Positions 1 to 8,824 of a stretch of 64,000 nt of DNA are shown piece after piece. Source of the stretch: Leptospira wolbachii serovar Codice str. CDC (GTDB taxonomy: Bacteria > Spirochaetota > Leptospiria > Leptospirales > Leptospiraceae). The stretch covers positions 186,001 to 250,000 of the forward strand of contig NZ_AOGZ02000016.1 in NCBI RefSeq assembly GCF_000332515.2, given 5' to 3'. Below the pieces are notes generated by a model that was not told where the DNA came from, did no database searches, and saw only the letters and a program-made list of their open reading frames with translations. Both the position numbers and the translations under genes were made by a program. Position 1 is the first letter of the stretch. Every line of letters starts with the position of its first letter.

Positions 1-1
1 T

Positions 2-1012
2 TCTATTGGATCGGAAATTTGCAGGCAAGTGGCACTTTTCAAACCAAGTGTACTGGTTATCTTAGATGCCGCCGAAACTCCGTTATACGAAATCGATTAT
101 GAGCTTAGAAAAAGTTTTGCCGATTTAAATATTGATGTTCGGCCAGTAGTGGCAGATGTAAAAAACCTATCTCGTATTTCTGCTGTTTTTGAAGAACATC
201 GCCCTTCTGTTGTATTCCATTCCGCGGCATATAAACACGTACCAATGATGGAAATCAACCCATCGGAAGCAGTTTTAAATAACGTAATGGGTACAAAAAA
301 TGTAGCAGACGTTTGTCGTCTCATCGGAGTAGATCGATTTGTTCTCATTTCTACAGACAAAGCTGTGAATCCCGTAAATGTCATGGGGGCTTCAAAACGT
401 GCAGCAGAAATTTATCTCCAACATATTTCTCAAAATTCTAGAACTAAATTCATTACGGTTCGGTTTGGGAACGTACTTGGTTCTAATGGAAGTGTAATCC
501 CTCGTTTTAGAGAACAAATTAAACGTGGTGGACCCGTCACTGTGACCCATCCAGATGTCATTCGGTATTTTATGACCATCCCAGAGGCCACACAACTAGT
601 GTTACAGGCTGGAAGCATGGGTGAACATGGAGAAATTTTCCTTTTGGATATGGGTGAGCCAGTAAAAATTTTATCTTTAGCAGAAGAGATGATTCGTTTG
701 TCAGGTTATACTCCCCACAAAGACATAGCCATTGAGTTTTCAGGTCTCAGACCGGGAGAAAAACTATATGAAGAACTTCTTTTAAACCAGGAAGGGATTA
801 AAAAAACACACCATCCAAAAATTAGGATTGCTGCTCCGTTAGAAAACTACAACCTACTTCTCTTCCAGAACAAACTAAACAGATTGTTCTCTCTTGCCAA
901 GGCCAATAAAAATAGAGAAATCTTCGGGGCTTTTAAAGACATTATCCCCGAGTATAAAATACACGACGAGTACATCGAGTGGGAAACATCACATGGTAAA
1001 AGGAATTTATGA
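2..1012 (+). CDS. FlaA1/WbpM/CapD-type nucleotide-sugar 4,6-dehydratase (5' partial)
   Basis: The reading frame is open to the first bases of the window, so the start and any N-terminal membrane domain lie upstream. It opens in the dinucleotide-binding loop (SIGSEICRQ), as in the GGSIGSE motif of this family. Further on come the family-typical SAAYKHVPMME, the catalytic stretch STDKAVNPVNVMGASK and RPGEKLYEELL. The catalytic triad is of Ser-Met-Lys type: Met occupies the place of the usual SDR Tyr, as in WbpM/FlaA1. Known members convert UDP-GlcNAc to a 4-keto-6-deoxy sugar for surface polysaccharide or glycan synthesis. The stop overlaps the next start by 4 bases (ATGA). The family is certain; the exact sugar product is not. 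Confidence 0.9.
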   Translation, partial: SIGSEICRQVALFKPSVLVILDAAETPLYEIDYELRKSFADLNIDVRPVVADVKNLSRISAVFEEHRPSVVFHSAAYKHVPMMEINPSEAVLNNVMGTKNVADVCRLIGVDRFVLISTDKAVNPVNVMGASKRAAEIYLQHISQNSRTKFITVRFGNVLGSNGSVIPRFREQIKRGGPVTVTHPDVIRYFMTIPEATQLVLQAGSMGEHGEIFLLDMGEPVKILSLAEEMIRLSGYTPHKDIAIEFSGLRPGEKLYEELLLNQEGIKKTHHPKIRIAAPLENYNLLLFQNKLNRLFSLAKANKNREIFGAFKDIIPEYKIHDEYIEWETSHGKRNL

Positions 1013-1467
1013 GCGAAAAACTCACGCAGGAAGAAATCACAACATTACGTGAGTTTAAAAGAGATTTATTCAATCTTTATTGGGAACGATTTGGTGTATT
1101 CTATATCCATGTTATGCCACATCCAAAACTAGAAATTGGAAAACGAGGGTTACTCAATGCAGAAAAAGAATCTGGCATTGTACTTGTGTTTGGTGACAAA
1201 GCAGTAAAAGTATTGGATAGTAAACCTGATTATTTATTTGCTGAACTTCAGTTTGGTTCCGCATGGGAACCGACTATGATTCCTTGGGATGCAGTATTCC
1301 GTATTTACGATAAGTTTCAAAACTCGGCGACTCAATTGCGATTTCTCCAAGTAGAAGTGGCTCCCAATGCAGAAGAAGTGAGTTCCAAACCGAAGGTGAC
1401 TAAACCGGAAATAACAGGAGATGGAAACGTGATTCGAGTTGATTTTGGAGGGAAACGAAACGAATGA
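1009..1467 (+). CDS. SspB-like ClpXP adaptor candidate
   Basis: A 152-residue soluble protein. The middle part (ESGIVLVFG, FAELQFG, PTMIPWDAVFRIYD) resembles the SspB fold, which hands ssrA-tagged and other substrates to ClpXP. After a flexible linker rich in Pro, Lys and Glu, the protein ends in a short hydrophobic and basic segment (VIRVDFGGKRNE). SspB proteins carry their ClpX-docking peptide (XB) at this place. It overlaps the dehydratase stop and the permease start by 4 bases each, so the three genes are probably co-translated. The assignment rests on remembered family patterns, not on a search. It could instead be an uncharacterised Leptospira protein of similar fold. Confidence 0.5.
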   Translation: MSEKLTQEEITTLREFKRDLFNLYWERFGVFYIHVMPHPKLEIGKRGLLNAEKESGIVLVFGDKAVKVLDSKPDYLFAELQFGSAWEPTMIPWDAVFRIYDKFQNSATQLRFLQVEVAPNAEEVSSKPKVTKPEITGDGNVIRVDFGGKRNE

Positions 1468-3083
1468 ATTTTTTTACCATCACTCGAGGAGATCTCGACG
1501 GTTTTTTTGGTCTCATGGTAGACAACCTCATCCAACTTTTAGTTCTTTCTGCTCTTTGTATAGGGGTCTGCGGTTTCCCCCTCATCTTCGTTACTTCCGT
1601 TGTTTTACCAGGGGCAGCTGTATCCTTACTCGTAGGAAATGTATTTTATGCATGGCAGGCTTGGAAACTAGGACAAAAAACTCATCGAACAGATGTTACA
1701 GCCATTCCTTATGGGATCAATACGGTTTCTCTTTTTGCCTTTGTATTTTTTGTTATGTTTCCCACCTACCAAGCCACAGGTGACTATGTAGCAGCATGGA
1801 AAGCGGGACTCCTAGTATCTTTTGTTTCCGGATGTATTGAAGTGATCGGCTCTTTTGTCGCCGCAAAAATCCGCAAATACACACCTAGAGCCGCTTTACT
1901 TTCTGCTTTAGCAGGAATTGCCATCACCTTTATTTCTATGGATTTTTTACTTCGTACCTTTGAAAGACCAATCATCGCTTTTATTCCACTAGGTGTCATT
2001 CTATTGCAATACTTTGGAAAGGTTCGTTTCCCCTTCGGAATTCCTGGTGGATTACTTTCTGTTACCCTTGGGATATTATTATCCTACTTATCGTCCTTTT
2101 GGGGAGATCCCATTTACAAACCAGGAGCCATTGAAGGTGGATTACAAACATTGGGGATTTATTTTCCGAAACTTTCCATAAGTCCCCTCCTTGATACTTT
2201 AACCTACGCCAATATCAAAGCCTACTTTTCTGTAATCCTTCCGATGGGAATTTTTAATGTGATTGGTTCTCTCCAAAACATTGAATCGGCAGAAGCATCG
2301 GGCGATAGTTTTGATACTAAGACCTCCTTACTTGTCAATGGCCTTGGCACTCTTGCAGGTACTGCTTTTGGTTCTCCATTTCCGACTACTATCTACATTG
2401 GACATCCAGGATGGAAAGCACTAGGAGCTAAACATAGTTATTCGGTCCTTTCTGGGATTTTTATGACTCTCGTGAGTTTATTTGGACTCATGGGCCTGAT
2501 CCAGGCATTGATTCCTGTGGAAGCGGGAATGGCAATTGTACTTTGGATTGGGATTGTAATCACAAGCCAAGCTTTCCAAGCCATCCCAAAACACCATTCC
2601 CCTGCGGTTGTTGTGGGCCTTTTGCCAGCCTTTGCTGGTTGGGCAGTCCTTATCATTCAAAATGTTTTTATTTTCTTAGATGGAAAATTACAAACCACTT
2701 TGCAAGAGTTAGGTGTAAAACAGATAGTCCACTTTTCCTTATCAGACATTCCCCCTCATTTAAGTTTTCTTCCTTATGCGTTAAGTGGTGTTCTTGCCTT
2801 GTCCCAAGGATTTCTTATCACCTCGATGGTTTGGTCGGCGATGGTGGTTTTTATTTTAGAAAGAGAATGGAATAAGGCTGCCCTTTGGGCATTCATTGCA
2901 GCGGTACTTTCTATGATTGGTTGGATCCATGCTTACGAATTGCAAGGAAATGCAATACTCAATCGGTTCACAGAACTTGCAAACCTGGACTTTCCCATTG
3001 CTTATTTTTCCCTTGCGGCCTTATTTCTATTGATACAGTTTCTCAATAGTTCAAAAGAAAATCCCGACAAATTGGGGCATTAA
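1464..3083 (+). CDS. NCS2-family (xanthine/uracil/adenine-type) permease
   Basis: A 539-residue polytopic membrane protein with about a dozen hydrophobic segments. The start region (DLDGFFGLMVDNLIQL) and the TAIPYGINTVSLFAF motif are typical of NCS2 nucleobase transporters of the purine-permease branch. The segment ESAEASGDSF resembles the substrate-site helix of this family. It should carry a purine or related base across the inner membrane by cation symport. The substrate cannot be read from the sequence. apt, for adenine salvage, lies about 1 kb downstream, which would suit a purine base. The start overlaps the preceding stop (ATGA). Confidence 0.82.
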   Translation: MNFFTITRGDLDGFFGLMVDNLIQLLVLSALCIGVCGFPLIFVTSVVLPGAAVSLLVGNVFYAWQAWKLGQKTHRTDVTAIPYGINTVSLFAFVFFVMFPTYQATGDYVAAWKAGLLVSFVSGCIEVIGSFVAAKIRKYTPRAALLSALAGIAITFISMDFLLRTFERPIIAFIPLGVILLQYFGKVRFPFGIPGGLLSVTLGILLSYLSSFWGDPIYKPGAIEGGLQTLGIYFPKLSISPLLDTLTYANIKAYFSVILPMGIFNVIGSLQNIESAEASGDSFDTKTSLLVNGLGTLAGTAFGSPFPTTIYIGHPGWKALGAKHSYSVLSGIFMTLVSLFGLMGLIQALIPVEAGMAIVLWIGIVITSQAFQAIPKHHSPAVVVGLLPAFAGWAVLIIQNVFIFLDGKLQTTLQELGVKQIVHFSLSDIPPHLSFLPYALSGVLALSQGFLITSMVWSAMVVFILEREWNKAALWAFIAAVLSMIGWIHAYELQGNAILNRFTELANLDFPIAYFSLAALFLLIQFLNSSKENPDKLGH

Positions 3084-3168
3084 TTTTGCTTGTAATCTTC
3101 GCTCTAACAAGTAAAGTTCTAGTCTAATGAATAGGTTCCACTAAGAACCTTAAGGAGAATAATTTCCT

Positions 3169-4059
3169 ATGACTTGGATCAAACGAATCGGTTTTTTCCT
3201 GTTAACCAATATTTTGATTATGACTACCATCTCTATTGTGACCACATTGCTTGGTTCGATGGGATTTAGTATCCGTGCCTATGGTTTGGATTTAACGCAA
3301 CTCATTGTATTCTGTTTAATGTGGGGTATGGCGGGGTCTTTCATTTCCCTATTACTTTCTAAGATGATGGCGAAGTGGACGATGGGTGTCAAAGTCATCG
3401 ATCCGAAACAAGCTTCTGCTCCAGAGATGGACGTCTATCGCCGTGTGCAATCACTAGCGCAAAGAGCCCACCTTCCTATGCCAGAAGTGGGGATTTACGA
3501 ATCTCCCGAAGTGAATGCATTTGCAACGGGACCAAGTAAATCCAGCGCACTTGTTGCTGTATCTACGGGACTCCTCAACCGTATGAATGCACAAGAGTTG
3601 GAAGGCGTACTTGCTCACGAATTGTCACACGTTGCCAACGGAGATATGGTTACACTCACTCTCATCCAAGGTGTTGTGAACTCGTTTGCCATGTTCTTTT
3701 CTCGTATCATTGCCTACATCGCTTCGAATGCAGTAAAAGAAGAAATGGCACATATCGTAAGAATTGTTGTCACTATTGCTCTAGACATTGCATTCTCAAT
3801 TCTTGGTTCTATGGCAGTGGCTTACTTCTCACGCAAACGTGAGTTCCGCGCAGATGCCGGTGGTGCCAAACTTGCGGGTAGAGAGTCCATGATTTCTGCA
3901 TTGGAATCACTACGCCAGATGGTGGAGATGCCAGAAGATCCTAGAGGAGAGGCCTTAGCTTCCTTGAAGATATCTTCCAACAAAGGGGGATTTCTTTCCC
4001 TATTTGCCACTCACCCTGCCTTAGAAGAAAGGATTCTCGCTCTCAAACAAATGAGATAG
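3169..4059 (+). CDS. htpX: Membrane zinc metalloprotease HtpX
   Basis: An M48 peptidase of 296 residues, the normal length. Two N-terminal transmembrane helices (about 6-28 and 42-65) are followed by the zinc motif HELSH (His150, Glu151, His154). Two more hydrophobic segments follow, and the third ligand Glu lies in KREFRADA. The conserved NAFATG and STGLL motifs are present. It degrades misfolded inner-membrane proteins from the cytoplasmic face. It is monocistronic: an 85-base gap lies upstream and a strong terminator directly downstream. AAGGAG precedes the ATG at a rather long spacing. A 6-base inverted repeat (AGGTTC/GAACCT, 3133-3150) lies in the leader. Confidence 0.95.
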   Translation: MTWIKRIGFFLLTNILIMTTISIVTTLLGSMGFSIRAYGLDLTQLIVFCLMWGMAGSFISLLLSKMMAKWTMGVKVIDPKQASAPEMDVYRRVQSLAQRAHLPMPEVGIYESPEVNAFATGPSKSSALVAVSTGLLNRMNAQELEGVLAHELSHVANGDMVTLTLIQGVVNSFAMFFSRIIAYIASNAVKEEMAHIVRIVVTIALDIAFSILGSMAVAYFSRKREFRADAGGAKLAGRESMISALESLRQMVEMPEDPRGEALASLKISSNKGGFLSLFATHPALEERILALKQMR

Positions 4060-4086
4060 AATTTCCTACACTATAGGTTTGTGAAG

Positions 4087-4117
4087 AAAAGGTCGGCGAC
4101 TTTGCCGGCCTTTTTTT
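4087..4117 (+). terminator. Rho-independent terminator of htpX
   Basis: GGTCGGC (4091-4097) pairs with GCCGGCC (4104-4110) around a 6-base loop, with one G-T pair. Seven T follow, and A residues precede the stem. It lies 28 bases after the htpX stop and ahead of the apt start. Confidence 0.9.
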
Positions 4118-4154
4118 ATTGCAAAGGCCTAGTCTTCTTTGGTTTCATCCTAAT

Positions 4155-4688
4155 ATGTCCATTGTTAAATCTAAGATTCGTACCATTCCCGATTACCCGA
4201 AACCAGGGATTCTCTTTCGCGATATTACCTCCCTTCTCATCGATCCGGAAGGCTTCCAACTGACAATTGGAATGTTTGTAGAACGATACCAAAATGCTAA
4301 ATTAAATAAAATTGCCGCCATTGATGCCAGAGGATTCATTCCCGGTGCGGCTCTTGCTTTTCAGTTGGGTGTAGGATTTGTTCCCATCCGCAAAAAAGGG
4401 AAACTACCTGGGGAAACTATTTCTGAATCCTATGCATTGGAATACGGAGTGGATCATGTAGAAATCCATACAGATGCTATCAGTCCTGGTGAAAGAGTTT
4501 TGATTATGGACGATTTGATTGCCACAGGGGGAACTCTCGAAGCATCAATCAAACTGGTACAAAGTCTAAAAGGTGTAGTTCATGAATGTTCCACAATCAT
4601 CAACTTACCAGATTTAGGTGGAGCAAAAAGAATCAAAGATACTTATGGAATCGATGTATTCTCTATTTGCGAATTTGAAGGACACTGA
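4155..4688 (+). CDS. apt: Adenine phosphoribosyltransferase
   Basis: Makes AMP from adenine and PRPP in purine salvage. The ATG at 4155 gives 177 residues beginning [19 protein letters not shown], which matches where Apt proteins normally start. A longer in-frame start at 4119 falls next to the htpX terminator and is unlikely. Signature segments are [17 protein letters not shown], the flexible loop [12 protein letters not shown] and the PRPP-binding motif [13 protein letters not shown]. Length and motifs are typical and nothing is missing. Confidence 0.95.
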   Translation: MSIVKSKIRTIPDYPKPGILFRDITSLLIDPEGFQLTIGMFVERYQNAKLNKIAAIDARGFIPGAALAFQLGVGFVPIRKKGKLPGETISESYALEYGVDHVEIHTDAISPGERVLIMDDLIATGGTLEASIKLVQSLKGVVHECSTIINLPDLGGAKRIKDTYGIDVFSICEFEGH

Positions 4689-4727
4689 AATAAAAGTATA
4701 GTTTTTACTAAAAACAAAGGGTTTTGG

Positions 4728-5858
4728 TTAGGTTACGGATTTCCAGTCATTACTCTTTGTTTTATCCACTCGGATACTCACCTCGTTACCGAGAAAATTC
4801 CACCGAACCACAAATAGTTTTTTCAAAATATGGATCCCACGGCCCCCCGTAACTAATTTCCTATCCGATTCAATAGGGCTTGGAACGAGTCTCGGATTAA
4901 AACCTTTTCCACTATCAATCACATAAACATCTATGTATTTACGTGATTCAAACACATGTACGGTGATGATGTCATCTTCTCGTTTGCCACCATGTTCCAA
5001 GGCATTATCTAAGGTTTCGTCGACTAAAATCTGAAACCAAAAACTATCCATAATTTTACGCCAGTTTCTTGAATCATATAGGCTCCAAAGTTTTTCTTTG
5101 ATGAGGCGCGAATGGGATCTTGTAGCAAGGATTTGGTCTTCAAAAATCTTTGTAGACCTTTCAAAGATAAATGAAAATGGATGAGTTAAATAATTTTCCG
5201 TGAAGGAATAATGAAATAAAAAAACAATAAAACAAGAGAGAAACAACAGATTCACAAAGAGAAAAAAGTGTAGAAAATATTTGGTTGTTAAGGGTATAAC
5301 ATTAGGGAAAAAACAAAGAGATCCAAAAAATACACAAGTAAGAAAGGTAGCAAAATAAATATATTCCATAAATTTTTGAATGGCAGGAAAGTTATATCTA
5401 AGTTTTGCTATGATGAGGTATACAAAAGCCAAGAATGCTAACACGTAATAAGTGTTATAGTAATATTTCAATAGGATTAAACTCGTATTTGGATAAATTT
5501 CGTTCAGTAACCCCAAATCCACAAATAACAACATAATCCCCATCCCCAAAACAAAGGAACAGATGACAACGAGCCTCGGGAAATTTCGAAAGAAGGTTGG
5601 AAATTGTAACCCAAAGTATAATAGAATAAAAGATAAAAAGACTAAATAGGTAGCTATGGTATGGGGTTGGTTTAGGATTTTATTTTCTAAGAACAAACTG
5701 TTGGAAAGTATTGTCAAATCTCCGATACAGAAAAAAGCCGCAAGGACAGAAAAACTTGTTTTCATTCTTGTCCGCGGATTCTTTCTAAATGAAACAATGC
5801 CGGCAATCAATGAAAAAAAGGCGGTAACTCCGAATATGATGGATTCAAACAAACTCAT
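4728..5858 (-). CDS. Multi-pass membrane protein with C-terminal HATPase (anti-sigma/RsbW-like) domain
   Basis: Starting at the ATG at 5858 (MSLFESIIFG), with GGAG upstream, this is a 376-residue protein. The first 225 residues hold about seven hydrophobic helices. The C-terminal third is a GHKL ATPase domain with an N-box (DETLDNALEHGG), a G1 box (VIDSGKGF) and a G2 box (GGRGIHILKKLF). No phospho-acceptor His box lies between membrane part and ATPase. It therefore looks like a membrane-tethered RsbW/SpoIIAB-type serine kinase or a degenerate sensor kinase rather than a normal histidine kinase. No STAS, sigma or receiver gene is adjacent. Its start codon overlaps that of the divergent protease gene. 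Confidence 0.7.
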   Translation of the reverse strand: MSLFESIIFGVTAFFSLIAGIVSFRKNPRTRMKTSFSVLAAFFCIGDLTILSNSLFLENKILNQPHTIATYLVFLSFILLYFGLQFPTFFRNFPRLVVICSFVLGMGIMLLFVDLGLLNEIYPNTSLILLKYYYNTYYVLAFLAFVYLIIAKLRYNFPAIQKFMEYIYFATFLTCVFFGSLCFFPNVIPLTTKYFLHFFLFVNLLFLSCFIVFLFHYSFTENYLTHPFSFIFERSTKIFEDQILATRSHSRLIKEKLWSLYDSRNWRKIMDSFWFQILVDETLDNALEHGGKREDDIITVHVFESRKYIDVYVIDSGKGFNPRLVPSPIESDRKLVTGGRGIHILKKLFVVRWNFLGNEVSIRVDKTKSNDWKSVT

Positions 5859-7344
5859 GCAAAAACAAAAAAAAATTCTCTCCTCTCCATCTCTCATTGC
5901 GAGTACTATTTTATTTTTTACTAGTTTATTCCTAAGTCCTCTTCACCCCCAAGAATACAGACAATCCATTGACGAAATTAAGAAATCTGTAGTCCAAATC
6001 CGAGTGTTTTCGCAAGCCAAGGACCCCTTCTCTCCCTGGATCTCTTCTGGAATTTCCGCCTCCACTGGTTCGGGATTTTTGATCTCAAAAAACCGTATCC
6101 TCACCAATGCCCATGTTGTGTCCAACGCCAAGTTTATGGAAGCCCAAAGGAACAACCAAACTGAATGGTATGAATTGAAAGTTTTGTTTATTGCACATGA
6201 TTGTGATTTGGCGCTTTTAGAAGTTTCAGATCCAGAGTTTTATACAGACAGTAATTATTTAGAACTAGGAAGTTTACCAGAACTTGCAAGCCCAGTCGAT
6301 ATTGTTGGATATCCCATTGGAGGTAGTAAAATCTCTGTTAGCCGAGGGATTGTCTCCCGAATCGAGCAATCGACTTATGCGCATTCACAAATTGATAGCC
6401 ATTTAGTAGTTCAAGTCGATGCCGCGATCAATCCAGGGAACTCCGGCGGACCTGCCCTTCAAAATGGGAAGGTCGTTGGTGTTGCTTTCCAAGCATCCAC
6501 AAAAGGAGAAAATATTGGTTATATCATTCCCACAGCGGTGATTCAACATTTTCTAAAGGATATTGAAGATGGAATCTATCAAGGTTACGTTGAATTAGGC
6601 ATTCAAACACAACCCTCTTTTTCTGAATCCCACAGACAGTTTTATGGGGTTCCCAACCAAGAAGAAGGTGTCTTTGTCACAAAGGTACTAAAAGCAGGTT
6701 CTGCTGATGGTTATTTAAAACCAGGGGATTACTTAACGGCAATTGACGGACGTAAAATTGGTAGGAATGGGAATCTACTCGAATCCAATTCCATAGATTT
6801 TCTGGAAGTTGTGGACAATAAATTTGCTGGCGAAGAGATCCGGTTTGATCTCATTCGTGAAAAGAAAAAAATAAACGTAAAATTTCCGGCAAAAAAAATG
6901 CCACAAATGGAAAACCAAAGAGCAAGATATGGAATCAATTACGACTATACTGTGTTTGGTGGTCTGGTATTTCAAACCGTGAATCGAGACCTACTGGAAG
7001 CCTGGAGTAAAAATGGGCAGACACAAGGTGGAAGTCTACTTGTTTACAGGTTTTATGATGCCACCACTCTTTCCGATGCCAATTCGGAAGATGTAGTTTT
7101 GTATCGTAAGTTACCTCACCCTATCAATTCCAATTCTGATTTTTATTTGAATATGGTGGTAGAATCTTTAAATGGAACTAAGGTAAAAAATTTAAGCCAC
7201 TTAAAAGAAATTTTACAGTCATCCAAAGAAAAGACCATACAAATCCAGTTTTATGGAATCCAATTGCCTATGATTTTGGACCGAGAAGAAGCTGAACGTG
7301 CTGACCTTGAAATCAAAAAAACCTACCATCTAACAGGAAACTAA
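5857..7344 (+). CDS. Secreted HtrA/DegP-like serine protease with PDZ domains
   Basis: The ATG at 5857 begins MQKQKKILSS and a hydrophobic signal sequence that ends near LHPQ, so the product is exported. The chymotrypsin-like domain has the full triad: His86 (ILTNAHVV), Asp117 (HDCDLALLEV) and Ser196 (NPGNSGGPAL). At least one PDZ domain follows (about 245-340, with GSADGYLKPGDYLTAIDG), and a divergent one may lie at the C-terminus (NMVVESLNGTKV). This layout fits a periplasmic Deg/HtrA quality-control protease. The gene for a catalytically dead paralogue starts 4 bases after the stop. Longer in-frame starts exist upstream but would run through the divergent gene. Confidence 0.85.
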   Translation: MQKQKKILSSPSLIASTILFFTSLFLSPLHPQEYRQSIDEIKKSVVQIRVFSQAKDPFSPWISSGISASTGSGFLISKNRILTNAHVVSNAKFMEAQRNNQTEWYELKVLFIAHDCDLALLEVSDPEFYTDSNYLELGSLPELASPVDIVGYPIGGSKISVSRGIVSRIEQSTYAHSQIDSHLVVQVDAAINPGNSGGPALQNGKVVGVAFQASTKGENIGYIIPTAVIQHFLKDIEDGIYQGYVELGIQTQPSFSESHRQFYGVPNQEEGVFVTKVLKAGSADGYLKPGDYLTAIDGRKIGRNGNLLESNSIDFLEVVDNKFAGEEIRFDLIREKKKINVKFPAKKMPQMENQRARYGINYDYTVFGGLVFQTVNRDLLEAWSKNGQTQGGSLLVYRFYDATTLSDANSEDVVLYRKLPHPINSNSDFYLNMVVESLNGTKVKNLSHLKEILQSSKEKTIQIQFYGIQLPMILDREEAERADLEIKKTYHLTGN

Positions 7345-7348
7345 TACT

Positions 7349-8824
7349 ATGTTGTCTTTGAATCAAAAAAATAGATTCACCTTCGTTCTTCTTTTCTTTC
7401 TAACAGGATCTCTATTTGGAAAATCCATTCCCGTTGCAATGACGGATGCCTCTATTCTCCAAGTAAAGGTAACCGTTCAGTACCCACACTTTATCCAACC
7501 TTGGAGATTCAAAACACCTGAGATTCGCCAATCAACTGGAATTTATATTGGAGATAATAGAATTCTGATCCCTGCACAGGCAGTGTATTTTTATACAAGT
7601 ATTGAAATCAAAAAACCAGATGCTCTCAAAGTATACACAGCAGAATTAGAACGATTAGATCCAGACTTAGGACTCGCTATCTTAAAATTCAATGACCCCA
7701 ATGCTTCTAAAGATTTAAAAGCCGTCTCTTTTCCTAACGAAGTTTTTCTACCGGGAACTGGTCTTGTTATGGAAAGCAAAGACCAAAGAACTTTGGAAGA
7801 AAAAAAAATCAGAATGATTCGTTTGGATATGGATTCCTACTCAAGCGGTTATATGGAACTTCCCTATATTGAAATTCAATCCGAAGAAAAATTGGACGGT
7901 GTGGGTGAATTGATTGTAGATGCCACGGCAAGAATTCCCCAAGGCATTTTATACCAATTCAAAGAAAACAATTCTGGCAGAGTCATTCCTTCTTTTTCCA
8001 TCAAACACTTTATAGACGGAAAAAATTTCCCATTTAAAGGATTCCGTTTCAAACCACTGATAGACAGTGCCACAAGAAACCACTATGGACTCAGAAAAGA
8101 TGATTTGGGAGTGCTCGTGGCTGAGATTTATCCGGGTTCTTCTGCTGATGGAGTTTTACAATTAGAGGACGTCCTACTCGAAGTTTCCAATTTCAAAATA
8201 GATCCAAAAGGATATTTCGATCACCCCAAATTTGGTAAACTGAATGTATCTTATTTATTTCATAATACCAATGATGCAGATTCTCACTTCGGGAAAAAAA
8301 TCAAACTGAAAGTATTTCGCAATAAAAAGCCTGCGACTCTTGAATTAGATTTAAAACCGTTGCCGGAGTCTGCCATTCGCATTCCTTATGGAAATTCCAG
8401 ATTTCAAACTCCCAAATATTTAATGTTAGCTGGCATCATTTTCCAAGAACTATCTGAACAATATTTAACAGAACATGGGAATCAGTGGAGGAACCGCGTA
8501 AGCAAAGAACTTCTTTATCTGAATGATTTCTATCGTATCAAACGAAATTCTAACGAGGGTAAAATTGTTTTTTTATCACAAGTTTTACCCCTCTCAGGGA
8601 ATAAAGCCTATCATACGGCCCACCAATTGATTTTAAAAACAATGAATGGAACACAAATTCAATCTTTGGACCAATTACAGAGTTTGGTCAAAGAGTCTGA
8701 TTCAGCATACATCCGTTTTGTGATGACGGATGGATTCGAAGTGATTTTTAAAAAAGAAGAAATCCAAAAAATAAATACAGAAGCAAAACAAAGTTTTCAA
8801 ATTCAAAAGGATTCTAATTTTTAG
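7349..8824 (+). CDS. Catalytically inactive HtrA-like paralogue (pseudoprotease)
   Basis: A 491-residue exported protein (signal FTFVLLFFLTGSLFG) that follows the layout of the protease just upstream: protease-like domain, PDZ domain (GSSADGVLQLEDVLLEV) and a C-terminal repeat of the same style (LILKTMNGTQI). The catalytic positions have changed. ILTNAHVV has become ILIPAQAV, so His is Gln77. The Asp motif is kept (PDLGLAIL, Asp106). The GNSGGP loop appears replaced by LDGVGEL, so there is no Ser nucleophile. It probably acts as a partner or substrate-binding subunit of the active protease; that role is inferred. Its TAG stop overlaps the TAA of the converging gene (TTAG at 8821-8824). Confidence 0.75.
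   Translation: MLSLNQKNRFTFVLLFFLTGSLFGKSIPVAMTDASILQVKVTVQYPHFIQPWRFKTPEIRQSTGIYIGDNRILIPAQAVYFYTSIEIKKPDALKVYTAELERLDPDLGLAILKFNDPNASKDLKAVSFPNEVFLPGTGLVMESKDQRTLEEKKIRMIRLDMDSYSSGYMELPYIEIQSEEKLDGVGELIVDATARIPQGILYQFKENNSGRVIPSFSIKHFIDGKNFPFKGFRFKPLIDSATRNHYGLRKDDLGVLVAEIYPGSSADGVLQLEDVLLEVSNFKIDPKGYFDHPKFGKLNVSYLFHNTNDADSHFGKKIKLKVFRNKKPATLELDLKPLPESAIRIPYGNSRFQTPKYLMLAGIIFQELSEQYLTEHGNQWRNRVSKELLYLNDFYRIKRNSNEGKIVFLSQVLPLSGNKAYHTAHQLILKTMNGTQIQSLDQLQSLVKESDSAYIRFVMTDGFEVIFKKEEIQKINTEAKQSFQIQKDSNF

Noticed and set aside
4692..4728. Short AT-rich inverted repeat after apt (GTTTTTA/TAAAAAC)
   Set aside because: The loop would be a single base and the stem has only A-T pairs plus one G-C; not convincing as a terminator.
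5656..5856. N-terminal extension of the HtrA-like protease
   Set aside because: The extra residues do not look like a signal peptide and would overlap the divergent gene; the later ATG begins a proper signal sequence.
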